A model generated the notes under the pieces. It was not told the DNA's origin, made no database searches, and saw only the letters and a list, made by a program, of their open reading frames with translations. A DNA stretch of 64,000 bases from an uncultured Alphaproteobacteria bacterium (GTDB taxonomy: Bacteria > Pseudomonadota > Alphaproteobacteria > RF32 > CAG-239). Of the stretch, positions 24,877-34,039 are shown in pieces. The DNA lies in assembly GCA_944390275.1 (NCBI GenBank), contig CALXPL010000004.1, positions 93,139 to 157,138 on the forward strand, given 5' to 3'. Position 1 is the first letter of the stretch; the number at the start of each line of letters is the position of its first letter. The translations under genes were made by a program, and so were the position numbers.

Positions 24877-25971
24877 TTATTGCTCGCTCCTGAAAAATTC
24901 GTGGAAAAACTCAATTAAGAGCTGTTGTTTTTGTTCCTCTTCGGTTTCGCTTCCTTCAAGGCGCAAAACTTTGGCTACATAAGAACGAAGTGTGTTTTTA
25001 TTAATATAAATACGAAAACTCTTAGGAGCCGCTTCATCGGCACCGACCACTCCGTCAAATAAAAAGTCTTGTTCGGTGTCCGGTGTTAAGATAATTTCAA
25101 TATTGGCAAAACGGATGCTTCCGCGCGGCGGCAGTCTTAATTCCGGTCGGCTGATTAGATTAAGCTGATTGTGCATTCCGCCAATAGAATCCATTTGATT
25201 GTAATTAAGAAAACGCACTTTGTTATATTCACCGCCGCTGCTGCTTGTGGTGCAGGATAAATAGACTTCTCGCGCAATAACACTGCTTTCGTTTTTGGCA
25301 TGGAGTGAAAAACTGATACGCACAACTTTATCAAATTCTTTATTTTCGTTATTTTCATCGCTAAATACGATTTGTTCCTTTTGGTTATCGACAATTTCCA
25401 AACTTTTTTCATTGATAACCAGTTCAATATTGGGCTGAGGACGACGGCCGAACATTCCGGCAATAACTGAATAAGGGGCAGGGACATTGTTTGATCCGGA
25501 ACGAATATAAATATTGTTGCCCACGGTTGACATCAAAGGAGAAACTTCCGCTTTGGGAATATAAGTGGCAATATAGCCGTCGCCGTTTTCATCAATGCTG
25601 ATAATATGATTGCGCACCTTGTTATGACTGGGAATGGTACAGCCGGAAATGGCATTTTCCAACCAACTTAAATAACGATGAACATTCGGAACTTTAATTT
25701 TGGCTTTGGCAACATCTCCGATATCCATATCGCGAGAACATTCAACACCCCAAATAATAACACCGCCTTCCGAATTTCCAAAACCCGAAATACATTTTGC
25801 CAGATTTTTGCGATCATCACGCGGTAAAGAGGTTACGTTTTTGCCTATCCCCGGTGTCGTCTGTTTGAAATCTAAAAACAACTCTTCGGCTTGACGGTTG
25901 ATAATAAAATCATCAAGAGCATCTTCACCGAAGTAAATCAATTTTTGAAAAATATCTTCCGCGCGGGACAT
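24877..25971 (-). CDS. AlbA_2 (Schlafen-type) putative DNA-binding/ATP-binding protein
   Basis: 364 residues. The N-terminal half has the AlbA_2 pattern: F-L-D-F-K-Q-T-T near 30, [20 protein letters not shown] at about 56-75, then a Y-I-R-S-G-S-N-N near 150. Such domains are often annotated as ATP-dependent DNA helicase-related or regulatory; the real activity is unclear. The C-terminal half (190-340) is beta-rich and not recognised. AAGGAT precedes the ATG. Being immediately upstream of rnhA it may be co-transcribed. Confidence 0.75.
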   Translation of the reverse strand: MSRAEDIFQKLIYFGEDALDDFIINRQAEELFLDFKQTTPGIGKNVTSLPRDDRKNLAKCISGFGNSEGGVIIWGVECSRDMDIGDVAKAKIKVPNVHRYLSWLENAISGCTIPSHNKVRNHIISIDENGDGYIATYIPKAEVSPLMSTVGNNIYIRSGSNNVPAPYSVIAGMFGRRPQPNIELVINEKSLEIVDNQKEQIVFSDENNENKEFDKVVRISFSLHAKNESSVIAREVYLSCTTSSSGGEYNKVRFLNYNQMDSIGGMHNQLNLISRPELRLPPRGSIRFANIEIILTPDTEQDFLFDGVVGADEAAPKSFRIYINKNTLRSYVAKVLRLEGSETEEEQKQQLLIEFFHEFFRSEQ

Positions 25972-26014
25972 CTTGTTATCCTTTTCTCACTCAATATGCT
26001 GCGGGATTGTCACA

Positions 26015-26965
26015 TCATATTTTAAATTTTACATTTTCTTTTGCTATTATGACATGATGAATATTAATATTATTATAACGTTTTGCAAATTCTTTGAGCA
26101 ATTCTTCGACAAGATGTTCGGGAGCCGAAGCTCCTGCGCTGATACCGATTTTTTGAAACGAGGCGATTTTTTGCCAATCAACTTCTTGTGCGTCGTTAAT
26201 TAAACAAGCGAATTTGGCTCCGTTTTTTTGTGCCACATGACGCAACTGATTCGAATTTGAAGAGTTTTGCGAGCCGATAATTAAAACACACTCGGCTTTT
26301 TCGGCCAGAGCTTTGACAGCATTTTGACGATTGGTTGTCGCGTAGCAAATATCTTGGCGTTTTAAGCCGGCAATTTTAGGAAACCTTTTTTGTAAAATAG
26401 CAATAATTTCTTTTGTGTCATCAACCGAAAGCGTGGTTTGGCTGACAAAAGCAATTTCATCAGGGTTTTCGACTTCAACGGTTTCGGCTTGTTCTTTCGT
26501 ATTGATTATGGTAATTTTTTTGTAATCCGGAAGCTGGCCAACCGTACCGATAATTTCGGGATGGCTTGCTTTGCCGATAACAATAATATCTTTACCTTCT
26601 TGTGCATATTTTTTAATTTCGTTATGAATTTTTGCCACTAAAGGGCAGGTGGCATCAATAACAATTTTATGTTTTTGTTGGGATTGCTCATGGACGGCTT
26701 TTCCGGCTCCGTGCGCTGAAATAATTAACGGTTTTGCCGCATCCGTTTCGCAGAGTTCTTCAACAAAAACGGCACCTTTGCTTTCCAATTCTTGAATAAC
26801 ATGACGATTATGTACAATTTCATGACGAACAAAAACCGGAGCTCCGTATTTTTTTAGGCTTTCTTCCACCAGAGAAACCGCGCGTCTGACACCGGCACAA
26901 AATCCGCGAGGTTCGGCTAAATAGATGTCAACGACGTTAGGGGCATTCTTTTTTTGTTCGCTCAT
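26015..26965 (-). CDS. ispH: 4-hydroxy-3-methylbut-2-enyl diphosphate reductase
   Basis: 316 residues. IspH performs the last step of the MEP isoprenoid pathway with a 4Fe-4S cluster held by three cysteines, seen here in EPRGFCAGVRRAV, DATCPLV and RQDICYATTNRQ. The S-A-G-A-S-A-P-E-H-L-V motif near the end is also diagnostic. The C-terminus has a short unusual tail (N-N-I-N-I-H-H-V). The gene overlaps the end of the M16 peptidase gene by one base (TAATG). Confidence 0.95.
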   Translation of the reverse strand: MSEQKKNAPNVVDIYLAEPRGFCAGVRRAVSLVEESLKKYGAPVFVRHEIVHNRHVIQELESKGAVFVEELCETDAAKPLIISAHGAGKAVHEQSQQKHKIVIDATCPLVAKIHNEIKKYAQEGKDIIVIGKASHPEIIGTVGQLPDYKKITIINTKEQAETVEVENPDEIAFVSQTTLSVDDTKEIIAILQKRFPKIAGLKRQDICYATTNRQNAVKALAEKAECVLIIGSQNSSNSNQLRHVAQKNGAKFACLINDAQEVDWQKIASFQKIGISAGASAPEHLVEELLKEFAKRYNNINIHHVIIAKENVKFKI

Positions 26966-28236
26966 TATTTTTCCTTAGTCTTTAAGAGTTTTTTCAAATC
27001 TTCATAACTTGGATATCCGGCAATGTCACCGACTAAGGTATAAGTCGGTTTGCTCTCAAAAATTCGGCAAGCGATGCGTTTAATATCTTCTTTGCTGACA
27101 GCCTCGATTTTGGCAACCATTTCTTCTGTCGGAATAATGCGATTAAACACCAACATCTGACGGGCATAGATTTCGGATGTTGTGCTGGAACTTTCCAATC
27201 CCATAAGCATACTGGCTTTAAACTGGGTTTTGGCACGTTTTAATTCTTCATCACTGACATCTTGCGTTTTGATTTTTTGGATTTCTTCGGCAACAACCGG
27301 AATAACTTGTTGCAACTCTTGGCGGGTTGTTCCGGCATAAATTCCGAACAAACCGCTCATGCTGTGAGCATTGATAAAACTATATACGGTATAAACCAAA
27401 CCGCGTTTTTCACGAATTTCTTGGAACAAACGCGATGTTGAGCCGCCTCCGAGAATGGCTGATAAAATAGCCGCGCTGTAATAATCTTTATCATGATAGC
27501 TGACACCTTCAAATGCCAACAATACATGAGCTTGTTCAATATCACGTTCTTCGGCATAACAACCACCGACATAATGTTGTTCGGGAGTTGCTCCGTTGTT
27601 AGATTTCGGTAAGTGTTCAAAGCGTGTCTTTACCATACGGACAAAGGCATCATGTTCAATATTACCCACGGCACAAACGCACATATTTTGTGTGCAATAA
27701 AATTTTTCACGATAATTTCTTAAATCTTGTGAACCGTATGTTGCTATTTTTTCGGCCGGACCGAGTATTGTTCGACCTAAGGCTTGACCTTTAAAGGCTT
27801 CCGCTTGGGCATAGTCAAAAATAATATCATCGGGAGTGTCAATCGTTTGTTTGATTTCTTGAATAACGACGTCTCTTTCCTTAACCAATTCTTCTTCCGG
27901 GAAACGGGCGTTTAGGACAATATCGGAGAGGACATCAAGAGCCAACTCGGCATCAGCTTTGAGCATTTTGGCATAAAACGAGGTTATCTCGCGTGCGGTA
28001 TAAGCATTGCTTTGTCCGCCGGCATCTTCGATTTCCGCATCAATTTGGAAGGATGTTCGTGTCGGAGTACCCTTAAAAACCATGTGCTCCAATAAGTGAG
28101 ACATTCCATTAATCTCTTCTGTTTCACGTGCCGAACCTGTGTTTATCCATATTCCTAAAGAGACGGTTTCGGTTTCTTTTCTTGTTGCCGTAATAATTCT
28201 TAAACCGTTTTCCAATGTTGTTATTTGTGTTTGCAT
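26965..28236 (-). CDS. M16 family zinc peptidase (processing-peptidase-like)
   Basis: 423 residues. The inverted zinc motif HLLEH is at 47-51, followed by the distal Glu at about 127 (VIQEIK). An R/Y motif near the second half (E-K-R-G-L-V-Y-T-V-Y-S) is as in the mitochondrial-type processing peptidases and PqqL/YmxG. The protein has no signal peptide. It belongs to the one-chain group of about 420 residues common in Alphaproteobacteria; the substrate is unknown. GAGG precedes the ATG. Confidence 0.9.
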   Translation of the reverse strand: MQTQITTLENGLRIITATRKETETVSLGIWINTGSARETEEINGMSHLLEHMVFKGTPTRTSFQIDAEIEDAGGQSNAYTAREITSFYAKMLKADAELALDVLSDIVLNARFPEEELVKERDVVIQEIKQTIDTPDDIIFDYAQAEAFKGQALGRTILGPAEKIATYGSQDLRNYREKFYCTQNMCVCAVGNIEHDAFVRMVKTRFEHLPKSNNGATPEQHYVGGCYAEERDIEQAHVLLAFEGVSYHDKDYYSAAILSAILGGGSTSRLFQEIREKRGLVYTVYSFINAHSMSGLFGIYAGTTRQELQQVIPVVAEEIQKIKTQDVSDEELKRAKTQFKASMLMGLESSSTTSEIYARQMLVFNRIIPTEEMVAKIEAVSKEDIKRIACRIFESKPTYTLVGDIAGYPSYEDLKKLLKTKEK

Positions 28237-28314
28237 AAAAACCTCTTTTCAATCATCTTAGCCGAGATGTATTATGGTAATCTCTTTGTAAAAAGTAAAG
28301 ATAAAAGTTAAGGA

Positions 28315-28692
28315 TTAATTTTGCTTTAAAGAACAATTATCCTGTAATTCTTTTTCAATAATATTGATAATAAAATAATATTTTTCTCTATCAAGAGTTT
28401 GATAACTGTGATAATTGTATTTTCTTTTTAAGTCGTTATGAATTTTTTGAGGAGTTTGCTTTCGGCACTGAGCGAGTTTTTTAACTTTTTCTTTAAAAGA
28501 ACCAGCTTCGTAAGTTGTTATGATTAAATTTGAAGAAGGGATTTGAAGAGGAGGAATAAAAGGATGGGAAAGTTTTTGTTTTTGTTTATTATTAGTAGCT
28601 AATATAAGCAAAGTTGAATTATCATTAAGTGTATCGGAATTAAGAATATTCGTCTTAAGTTCTATTTTAGGGCTGTTTGAAAAAAAATCCAA
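28315..28692 (-). CDS. Hypothetical protein; possible frameshifted C-terminal half of the upstream membrane protein
   Basis: 125 residues if translated from a TTG at 28692, without a visible ribosome-binding site. It overlaps the 83-residue membrane protein by 31 bp in the -1 frame. A run of eight T (minus strand; 28680-28687) lies in the overlap, so one base slip would fuse the two into about 200 residues. The C-terminal part (P-Q-K-I-H-N-D-L-K-R-K-Y-N-Y-H-S-Y-Q-T-L at about 85-100) resembles ORF6C-type domains of phage antirepressors. The weak start and the homopolymer point to a single gene with an indel or programmed slippage. Confidence 0.5.
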   Translation of the reverse strand: MDFFSNSPKIELKTNILNSDTLNDNSTLLILATNNKQKQKLSHPFIPPLQIPSSNLIITTYEAGSFKEKVKKLAQCRKQTPQKIHNDLKRKYNYHSYQTLDREKYYFIINIIEKELQDNCSLKQN

Positions 28693-28913
28693 GCCATTGT
28701 AAGGGCGAGGATTGTTGAAATGATAAGACCATTAGCATTTATATTCACTCGATTGTGATTTATTTTAATATCGCGAGCGGCAATTTTAATATTTTTAATG
28801 TTTGAAGATTTGTGAGTTTCTTGTATTTGCTTTTCAGCAATTTGGTTATCATCATTCGCAGGAGTTGCACTGCGCAAGATATCCATTATCTTTTCCTTGC
28901 TCATTTTTTTCAT
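28662..28913 (-). CDS. Small protein with C-terminal membrane helix
   Basis: 83 residues: a polar, Lys/Asn-rich N-terminal part (K-E-K-I-M-D-I-L-R-S-A-T-P-A-N-D-D-N) and one hydrophobic segment at about 62-79. No family is recognised. It starts 22 bp after the XRE gene and its end overlaps the next frame at a T8 run. It may be the membrane-anchoring half of a longer protein, see the neighbouring entry. Confidence 0.55.
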   Translation of the reverse strand: MKKMSKEKIMDILRSATPANDDNQIAEKQIQETHKSSNIKNIKIAARDIKINHNRVNINANGLIISTILALTMAWIFFQTALK

Positions 28914-28934
28914 ATCCTTGTTTGATTATTTTTA

Positions 28935-29372
28935 TTAAGAGGCTTTTGTTTTGATTAAAAATTTAGTAAAATCAACAATTTTTTCAGAGCGTTCATTTTT
29001 TGGCAAATCGAAAGTTTCTTCGTACAAGGCTTTAATTAATTGAGCCTTGTTTTTTGGGCTTAAACTTTTTTTATTGTCTTTTAACCACAATTCGACCGTT
29101 TCGATTATTTCTCCGACATAATTCAAAGAGACATCATTCGTTTGAGGCAAATTTTCAGGTTGCCATTCTTCGGGTAGAAGCTCATAGGGACGGCAATGTA
29201 AGGCTTTTGCTAAGCGATCAATCCATTCCAAACTCATATCGCGTTCGCCTCGTTCGAGACGAAAAATTTGGGGTTGGCTGGTACCGGCGCGAAGAGCTAA
29301 CTCATCTAGAGTTAGACCGGATTTTTGCCTAAGTTCTTTCAGTCTGTTTTTAATTCGAATTTTTTCAATCAT
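28935..29372 (-). CDS. XRE-family helix-turn-helix regulator
   Basis: 145 residues from the ATG at 29372. The 29399 start would fall almost on the predicted transcription start. The HTH spans about 8-60 (L-R-Q-K-S-G-L-T-L-D-E-L-A-L-R-A-G-T-S-Q-P-Q-I-F-R-L-E-R-G). The C-terminal part is helical and not recognised. A 19-bp palindrome overlaps its own promoter, and an equivalent palindrome lies in the promoter at 38.75 kb, so it probably represses itself and that second operon (inference). Confidence 0.85.
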   Translation of the reverse strand: MIEKIRIKNRLKELRQKSGLTLDELALRAGTSQPQIFRLERGERDMSLEWIDRLAKALHCRPYELLPEEWQPENLPQTNDVSLNYVGEIIETVELWLKDNKKSLSPKNKAQLIKALYEETFDLPKNERSEKIVDFTKFLIKTKAS

Positions 29373-29406
29373 TTCAAGCCTTTTTCTAGAGTTATGCACG
29401 CATAAT

Positions 29407-29434
29407 TTTATACCTTAATGGTATAAAAAAGCAA
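29407..29434 (-). promoter_or_regulatory. Promoter of the XRE gene with palindromic operator
   Basis: Minus strand TTGCTT (29434-29429), 16 bases, TATAAA (29412-29407). A perfect palindrome TTATACC-TTAAT-GGTATAA spans 29408-29426 (plus-strand reading), so one arm overlaps the -10 element. Confidence 0.6.
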
Positions 29435-29552
29435 TATTTATTTTAATTTTTCAACAAACAATTATGCATTTTTATCAAAAATAAAGAGGTGTCAAAACAC
29501 AAAATTATTCATGAGAAAAAAATAATTTTATTCGCATTTTGTTCTTTTTTTG

Positions 29553-29581
29553 TTGACTCTTAGCTTTTTGTTTTTTATCTT
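29553..29581 (+). promoter_or_regulatory. Promoter for the first YwqK-like gene
   Basis: TTGACT (29553-29558), 17 bases, TATCTT (29576-29581). The gene starts about 40 bp later with GGAG in between. Confidence 0.55.
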
Positions 29582-29621
29582 ATCTTATCCTATCCTTGCT
29601 TTTGTTTCGAGGAGTTTAATG

Positions 29622-30827
29622 ATGAAAATTTATCTCTCTTGCTTGGCTTTTTGTCTTTCGTTGTTTTTACCGTTTACGCTTAAAGCCGTTTCCGTATCCA
29701 GCTTTCAACAGCCTAATCGTATGTTTGATGAACATCATCAACCTTATAACGGTGAGAATGAGGGGGTGTGGGAAGATGGTACAAAGTTTCATATTACTTA
29801 TGAAAATGGTTATGCGCAGGGTAAGGCTCTCTTTGAAAATATTGATGGAACAACCATGCAAGTCTATTTTGTTGACGGTAACGCGGAAGGTCCTCTCAAT
29901 CATTTTGATAAAGACGGAAAATTGCAAAAAGCTTTCTTCTATAAAAAAGGCCTGCAAGATGGAGAACAAAAAACATTTTATCCAAACGGCCAGCTAAAAA
30001 ATGTTGTTCCTTTTCAAAACGGATTAAGAAACGGAACGGCAATCGCTTATGATAGTAAAGGAAATGTTGAAAATAAAACAGAGTTTCTCGGTGGTTTGGA
30101 AAATGGTATTTCCGAATTTTTCTATCCCGACGGAACACTTCAAGAGCAATACTTTTATGTTGATGGTATATTAAACGGTAATTATGTTTCCTATCATCCC
30201 AATGGTCAGGTAAAAAGAACGGCATCTTATGTTAAGGGTTCTTTTGACGGAGTTTTAACAGATTATGATGAATTGGGCAATCGAACACAAGAAGTTGTGT
30301 GGAACAATGGAAAAATTATCGGTTCTGTTAAAGAATATTACCCTCAAGGCAGCCTTTATGCCGAAACACCATATCAAGAAGGAATGCGTAACGGAATCGC
30401 CCAAGTTTATTATGAAAACGGTAAGATTTTCAAACTTATTCCGTATAAAGACAATTTAGAAAACGGAATTTATAAAGAATTCTATGAAAATGGTATCTTA
30501 AAAGAGGAAATTGCGGTTGAAAACGGGGTTCGGCAAGGTGTTTCAAGAAGCTATTATCCCAATGGAAAATTAAAAGCCGAATATAGCTATGCAAATGATA
30601 AATTAAATGGATTTTACCGGGAATATGATGAAACGGGAAATTTAGCCTTTAAAGCTATTACTCTTGAAGATGGTTTTGTTAAAAGAGATGATTATCCTCA
30701 TGAGCAACAAGAACAATTTACTATTTTTGCAACAATAATTGCCTTTGCGGCAGCCTTACTTGGCGTCATTGCGGCATATCTCGTTTTCAAATACCGTGAA
30801 AATAAATCCTCAAGATTTCCTTTGTAA
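29622..30827 (+). CDS. YwqK/MORN-like repeat protein, exported, copy 1
   Basis: 401 residues from the ATG at 29622 (GGAG seven bases upstream; another ATG at 29619). After a signal peptide (LSLFLPFTLKA) there are about eleven repeats of roughly 23-25 residues with F/Y-Y-P-N-G-K/Q-L-K-x-x-x-x-Y and N-G-x-x-x-x-Y cores, the pattern of the MORN_2/YwqK family. A single membrane helix (about 370-390) and a basic tail close the protein, so the repeats face the periplasm or outside. The family includes antitoxins in some bacteria, but these have no signal peptide; the role here is unknown. Confidence 0.8.
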   Translation: MKIYLSCLAFCLSLFLPFTLKAVSVSSFQQPNRMFDEHHQPYNGENEGVWEDGTKFHITYENGYAQGKALFENIDGTTMQVYFVDGNAEGPLNHFDKDGKLQKAFFYKKGLQDGEQKTFYPNGQLKNVVPFQNGLRNGTAIAYDSKGNVENKTEFLGGLENGISEFFYPDGTLQEQYFYVDGILNGNYVSYHPNGQVKRTASYVKGSFDGVLTDYDELGNRTQEVVWNNGKIIGSVKEYYPQGSLYAETPYQEGMRNGIAQVYYENGKIFKLIPYKDNLENGIYKEFYENGILKEEIAVENGVRQGVSRSYYPNGKLKAEYSYANDKLNGFYREYDETGNLAFKAITLEDGFVKRDDYPHEQQEQFTIFATIIAFAAALLGVIAAYLVFKYRENKSSRFPL

Positions 30828-30859
30828 TACGATTAGATCTTTTAGAATAGGATAGCAAG

Positions 30860-31891
30860 ATGAATAAAATTTATTTAAGTTTGATTTTGGGAATATTCAG
30901 TTTTTCATCAGCCTTAGCCCAAAGTGAAAGTGTCACAAACCAAACAGAAACTCAACTCTCTCAAAGAGAGGAGCAAAATAAAGATGAGTATAAAAATATT
31001 ATTACCAATATGCCGGAAATAAAACAAATTCTTGAAACAAAGAATAGCCAGACCGACAATATCATTACGCAGCTTTTCTCGGTTTGCAAACGTCCCAAAC
31101 TTGATGAACAAGGAAATTTGTATAACGGGCTGAATATACAAAATTTTGATAAAGGTGTGTTAGGATTGGTTTATCAAAAGGGAATTCTTGAGGGGAATAG
31201 TTATGCTCTGATGAATGATGACACTAAATTTATTATTCCTTTTAAAAACGGTGTTATTACCGGTTCTATGAAAATATATTATCCCAGCGGAAGACTGAAA
31301 GCTGATGCGGAATATAAAAATGGTGCTTGTGTCGCGACAGAACATTACTATTATGAAAAGGGCAATTTATGGTCAGAAAGAAAATGCCAAGACGGTATTT
31401 ATGTGGAAATGCGCACCTATTATCCCAATGGAAAACTTGATACGATTTATCCGTTGAACAATAATGTTGCTCACGGAAAAGCTCTACGTTATGATGAAAA
31501 GGGAAATTTTCTGTCTGAAGCATTCTATGTTAAGGGCAAACGTCAAGGGCAGGGAAAGAGTTATTATCCTGATGGAACGTTGCAAGGAACGATTACTTTT
31601 GTAGATGATGTTCTAAACGGCGAAGCGGTTGACTATTATCCTAATGGAAAAGTTTTTCGAAAATTTGCGTTTAAAAATAATGTTCCCGAAGGAGTTACCA
31701 AGCAGTATTATGAAAGCGGACATCTCTTTGTTAAATTTTTAGCTAAGGATCAAACAATCAGCAATACAACCTTTTATTATGATGAAACATCTCCATTTGT
31801 CTATTACGCTTTAATAGCCGGAGTTGTTTTTGTGATAGTATTTATTATGACCTATGCGTTACTCAAGCGCAAAAGAGCTTCACGGATATGA
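30860..31891 (+). CDS. YwqK/MORN-like repeat protein, exported, copy 2
   Basis: 343 residues with the same layout as copy 1: signal peptide (FSFSSALAQS), a Gln/Glu/Asn-rich linker (about 25-75), seven to eight Y-Y-P-N/S-G-K/R repeats, one membrane helix (about 313-333) and a basic C-terminus. It lies 32 bp after copy 1 and is probably in the same transcript. The two are diverged paralogues, more different at the N-terminus than in the repeats. Confidence 0.8.
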   Translation: MNKIYLSLILGIFSFSSALAQSESVTNQTETQLSQREEQNKDEYKNIITNMPEIKQILETKNSQTDNIITQLFSVCKRPKLDEQGNLYNGLNIQNFDKGVLGLVYQKGILEGNSYALMNDDTKFIIPFKNGVITGSMKIYYPSGRLKADAEYKNGACVATEHYYYEKGNLWSERKCQDGIYVEMRTYYPNGKLDTIYPLNNNVAHGKALRYDEKGNFLSEAFYVKGKRQGQGKSYYPDGTLQGTITFVDDVLNGEAVDYYPNGKVFRKFAFKNNVPEGVTKQYYESGHLFVKFLAKDQTISNTTFYYDETSPFVYYALIAGVVFVIVFIMTYALLKRKRASRI

Positions 31892-31900
31892 ATTAAAATT

Positions 31901-32002
31901 TTAACGAGGTTGCGTTATCATGCGCCAATGCTTATTCTGGACATCAAATCTGCTGTTATAATACTCCATTAAGGCATACTCATTATTCTGCGGCAGAAAA
32001 CT
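31901..32002 (-). pseudogene. Short coding remnant (C-terminal fragment)
   Basis: A 33-codon open frame with no proper start, bounded by TAG at 32005-32003, ends in TAA at 31903-31901. It encodes F-L-P-Q-N-N-E-Y-A-L-M-E-Y-Y-N-S and a basic aromatic-rich tail. The composition looks like real protein rather than chance, so it may be the last part of a lost gene. It sits 11 bp after the Cys-rich remnant. Confidence 0.3.
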
Positions 32003-32013
32003 CTACGGATAAA

Positions 32014-32862
32014 CTAAGGACAAGTAACGACCCATGCACCTGTTGTATGACCATCACACATATTGCTGTTAACGGAAGGAATAGCAGCCTCACAGGAGGC
32101 AATATCATTATAACGTGTGCCAATATACCTATTTGTTGTGCTACAATCAGCACCGTTTTCATCACAAGTACATTCTTCATCAAAATAAATATGATAACCG
32201 CCCAAATATCCAGGCTCACAACGGCAATTAATAGTTCTTATCGTCTGATGTTTCATTTCCCAATTTGAACCACTTCCACTAGAAGAGCCGCTTCCGGAAC
32301 CACTGGACGAACCGCCGCTACCGGAAGAAGAACATCCCGAGCCGCCGCATTTTGTATCACAAGGTTGAAGCGTTCCGTCTTTACAGCAATCTCCATGACA
32401 AGTACTATGAACGGGGCACCAGTCGGAGGAACTTGAATCGCAACATGATTTTGATTTATAACACATTGTTCCGCACTCTGTTCGACTTGTATTATAACAA
32501 CCTCCGGGGTTTGTTTTAGAATAACCGCTTGGGCAAGTATCACTGCAACAAGATTTACAGCTTGAGTAAGTGGTTTTACCGTTAATGGTACAAGAAGTTG
32601 CCCCGACAGCTCCGCCGCAATCACAAGATTTGTAACTACTCGGACATTGACAAGATTGATATTTTCTGCCGCAAGATGTTCCGCCACCGCTTCCTCCGGT
32701 CGGACTTTCGAGATTACCGAATTTATCTCCCGTGCAATTTCCGGCATCGGTTATAAAACACACCGAAGCAACTTTAATTCCTTTTGCTGTTCTTTCATCA
32801 AAAAGGCGTGATGATAAGAATCTTTCAAGAGTTTGGTATTTATATGTGTGATGTGATTGGTG
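32014..32862 (-). pseudogene. Cys-rich exported protein with a lost 5' end
   Basis: The frame is open from 32937 to the stop at 32014. From 32862 it matches the N-terminal block of the intact protein at 38909: H-H-T..., S-S-R-L-F-D-x and K-V-A-S-V-C-F-I-T-D. The signal peptide of the intact copy is missing, and no ATG, GTG or TTG occurs in frame before the GTG at 32763. The rest has C-G-R-K-Y-Q-S-C, many Cys, a Ser/Gly linker (about 150-175 from the GTG) and the usual short C-terminus. It is therefore either dead or translated without export. A plus-strand gene of different composition starts where the 5' end should be. Confidence 0.65.
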
Positions 32863-32893
32863 TGGTTGTTGACAAAAATGTATTTTTTTTGTC

Positions 32894-32922
32894 TTGACGG
32901 TATAATGAATCTGTTGTAATAT
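32894..32922 (+). promoter_or_regulatory. Promoter for the unknown gene at 33039
   Basis: TTGACG (32894-32899), 17 bases, TAATAT (32917-32922). It lies in the region that holds the broken 5' end of the Cys-rich gene. Confidence 0.5.
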
Positions 32923-33038
32923 ATTCTCATAAACAAATTATTATGGTTATTATCAAATGTTGCGAGTTCTCTTAAAAGAAGTCATGACGTGATAGGGCTG
33001 TAATAATTTTATTGTTTCATTTTTTAATTTTTACATAT

Positions 33039-33890
33039 ATGGAAAAGAAAATTTTCGGCCTTATCACCGAAGCCTTTGGCCATGGATTCTTTGCGTTAAA
33101 TGCATGTCAAGTGTTGGGTCTTATTCCTGTCGCTTTTAGCGATAAGAAAAAAGATGATGAGCGTGAGGCTCACATCGCGCAGATTAAGTCAAACTTCGAC
33201 GGATTTGTTCCCGAATGGGGAAATCCAGACGAAGTAACCGAAGAAAATTCGGTTAACCTCCGTAAGGAGCTGTTAGCCGGACACTTCGACAAAGACTTTT
33301 GGGAAAAGTTTGCCGAATCAACCTTGGCACCAGCTTGGGAGCCGGATCTACCCGCGTTTCGCAAGTTAGACTTTGGAGGATACATAAACACAATGTTTGT
33401 TCCGCAAAAACTTATCAGCGATGGTATGTGCGGAACGACAGCGGCTCAGCAGTCGCTGCCCAATGAAGTTTTTGACTTTTTGGTGAATGAGGAATATCGT
33501 CCCATTCTCGGTCAGAACTTCAACAAAGTTACTGACCTTGATAAAGTGGCGGAATTTCAAAAGCAGTTTCCCAATGCTTATATCCCCGGACAAACCGAGG
33601 ATAAAAAAGTGTTCGGAATACGGGGAATAGCCCACAAAATGTATCTAAACCTCTACGACAAGCTCGACTTGTGCGTCGGAGTGGCAGGTACGCATACGTG
33701 GTACATTCTCACCTGCTTCCCACAGGTGCCGCAAGTTATCTTGTATAACAAAGGCGGCGTCGAGGACTGGGCGATGATTGCTGAAGCCTATCGCAAAGCC
33801 GGATATCTTGTTCGAGCTATTGGGTTTGATGCCCAGAGCGATATGGGAGAACTCAAAACAAGAATTCTGCAGGCTATTGCAGAACGTTAA
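33039..33890 (+). CDS. Unknown protein of different base composition
   Basis: 283 residues from the ATG at 33039 (MEKKIFGLITEAFGHG). A start at 33012 would add a hydrophobic stretch without support. I do not recognise the family. The C-terminal third (L-D-L-C-V-G-V-A-G-T-H-T-W-Y-I-L, then V-P-Q-V-I-L-Y-N) has the shape of the sugar-binding half of family 9 glycosyltransferases. The gene uses more G and C, with codons such as CTC, GGC, TCG and AAG, unlike its AT-rich neighbours. Recent acquisition is likely. Ended by its own terminator. Confidence 0.6.
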   Translation: MEKKIFGLITEAFGHGFFALNACQVLGLIPVAFSDKKKDDEREAHIAQIKSNFDGFVPEWGNPDEVTEENSVNLRKELLAGHFDKDFWEKFAESTLAPAWEPDLPAFRKLDFGGYINTMFVPQKLISDGMCGTTAAQQSLPNEVFDFLVNEEYRPILGQNFNKVTDLDKVAEFQKQFPNAYIPGQTEDKKVFGIRGIAHKMYLNLYDKLDLCVGVAGTHTWYILTCFPQVPQVILYNKGGVEDWAMIAEAYRKAGYLVRAIGFDAQSDMGELKTRILQAIAER

Positions 33891-33899
33891 AAAAAAGAA

Positions 33900-33939
33900 A
33901 AGGTCTTGGCTCATTGAGAGCCAAGGCCTTTGTTTTTTG
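33900..33939 (+). terminator. Terminator of the gene at 33039
   Basis: GGTCTTGGCTC pairs with GAGCCAAGGCC, followed by TTTGTTTTTT. Confidence 0.85.
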
Positions 33940-34039
33940 TGATAATTTTTATATTTTTTAAAAAAAAATTTCTTGATTTTGTCAATTTTGTATGTTATAG
34001 CTTCGAAAACGAATTTTGTTAAGAGAGGAATTTATCGCC

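Noticed and set aside
31983..32219. 78-codon frame on the minus strand
   Set aside because: It is a shifted reading of the Cys-rich gene end; the Cys pattern is in the other frame.
32751..32936. 61-codon frame starting with ATG upstream of the Cys-rich remnant
   Set aside because: The homology to the intact paralogue is in the adjacent frame; this frame has a low-complexity, His-rich sequence and no match.
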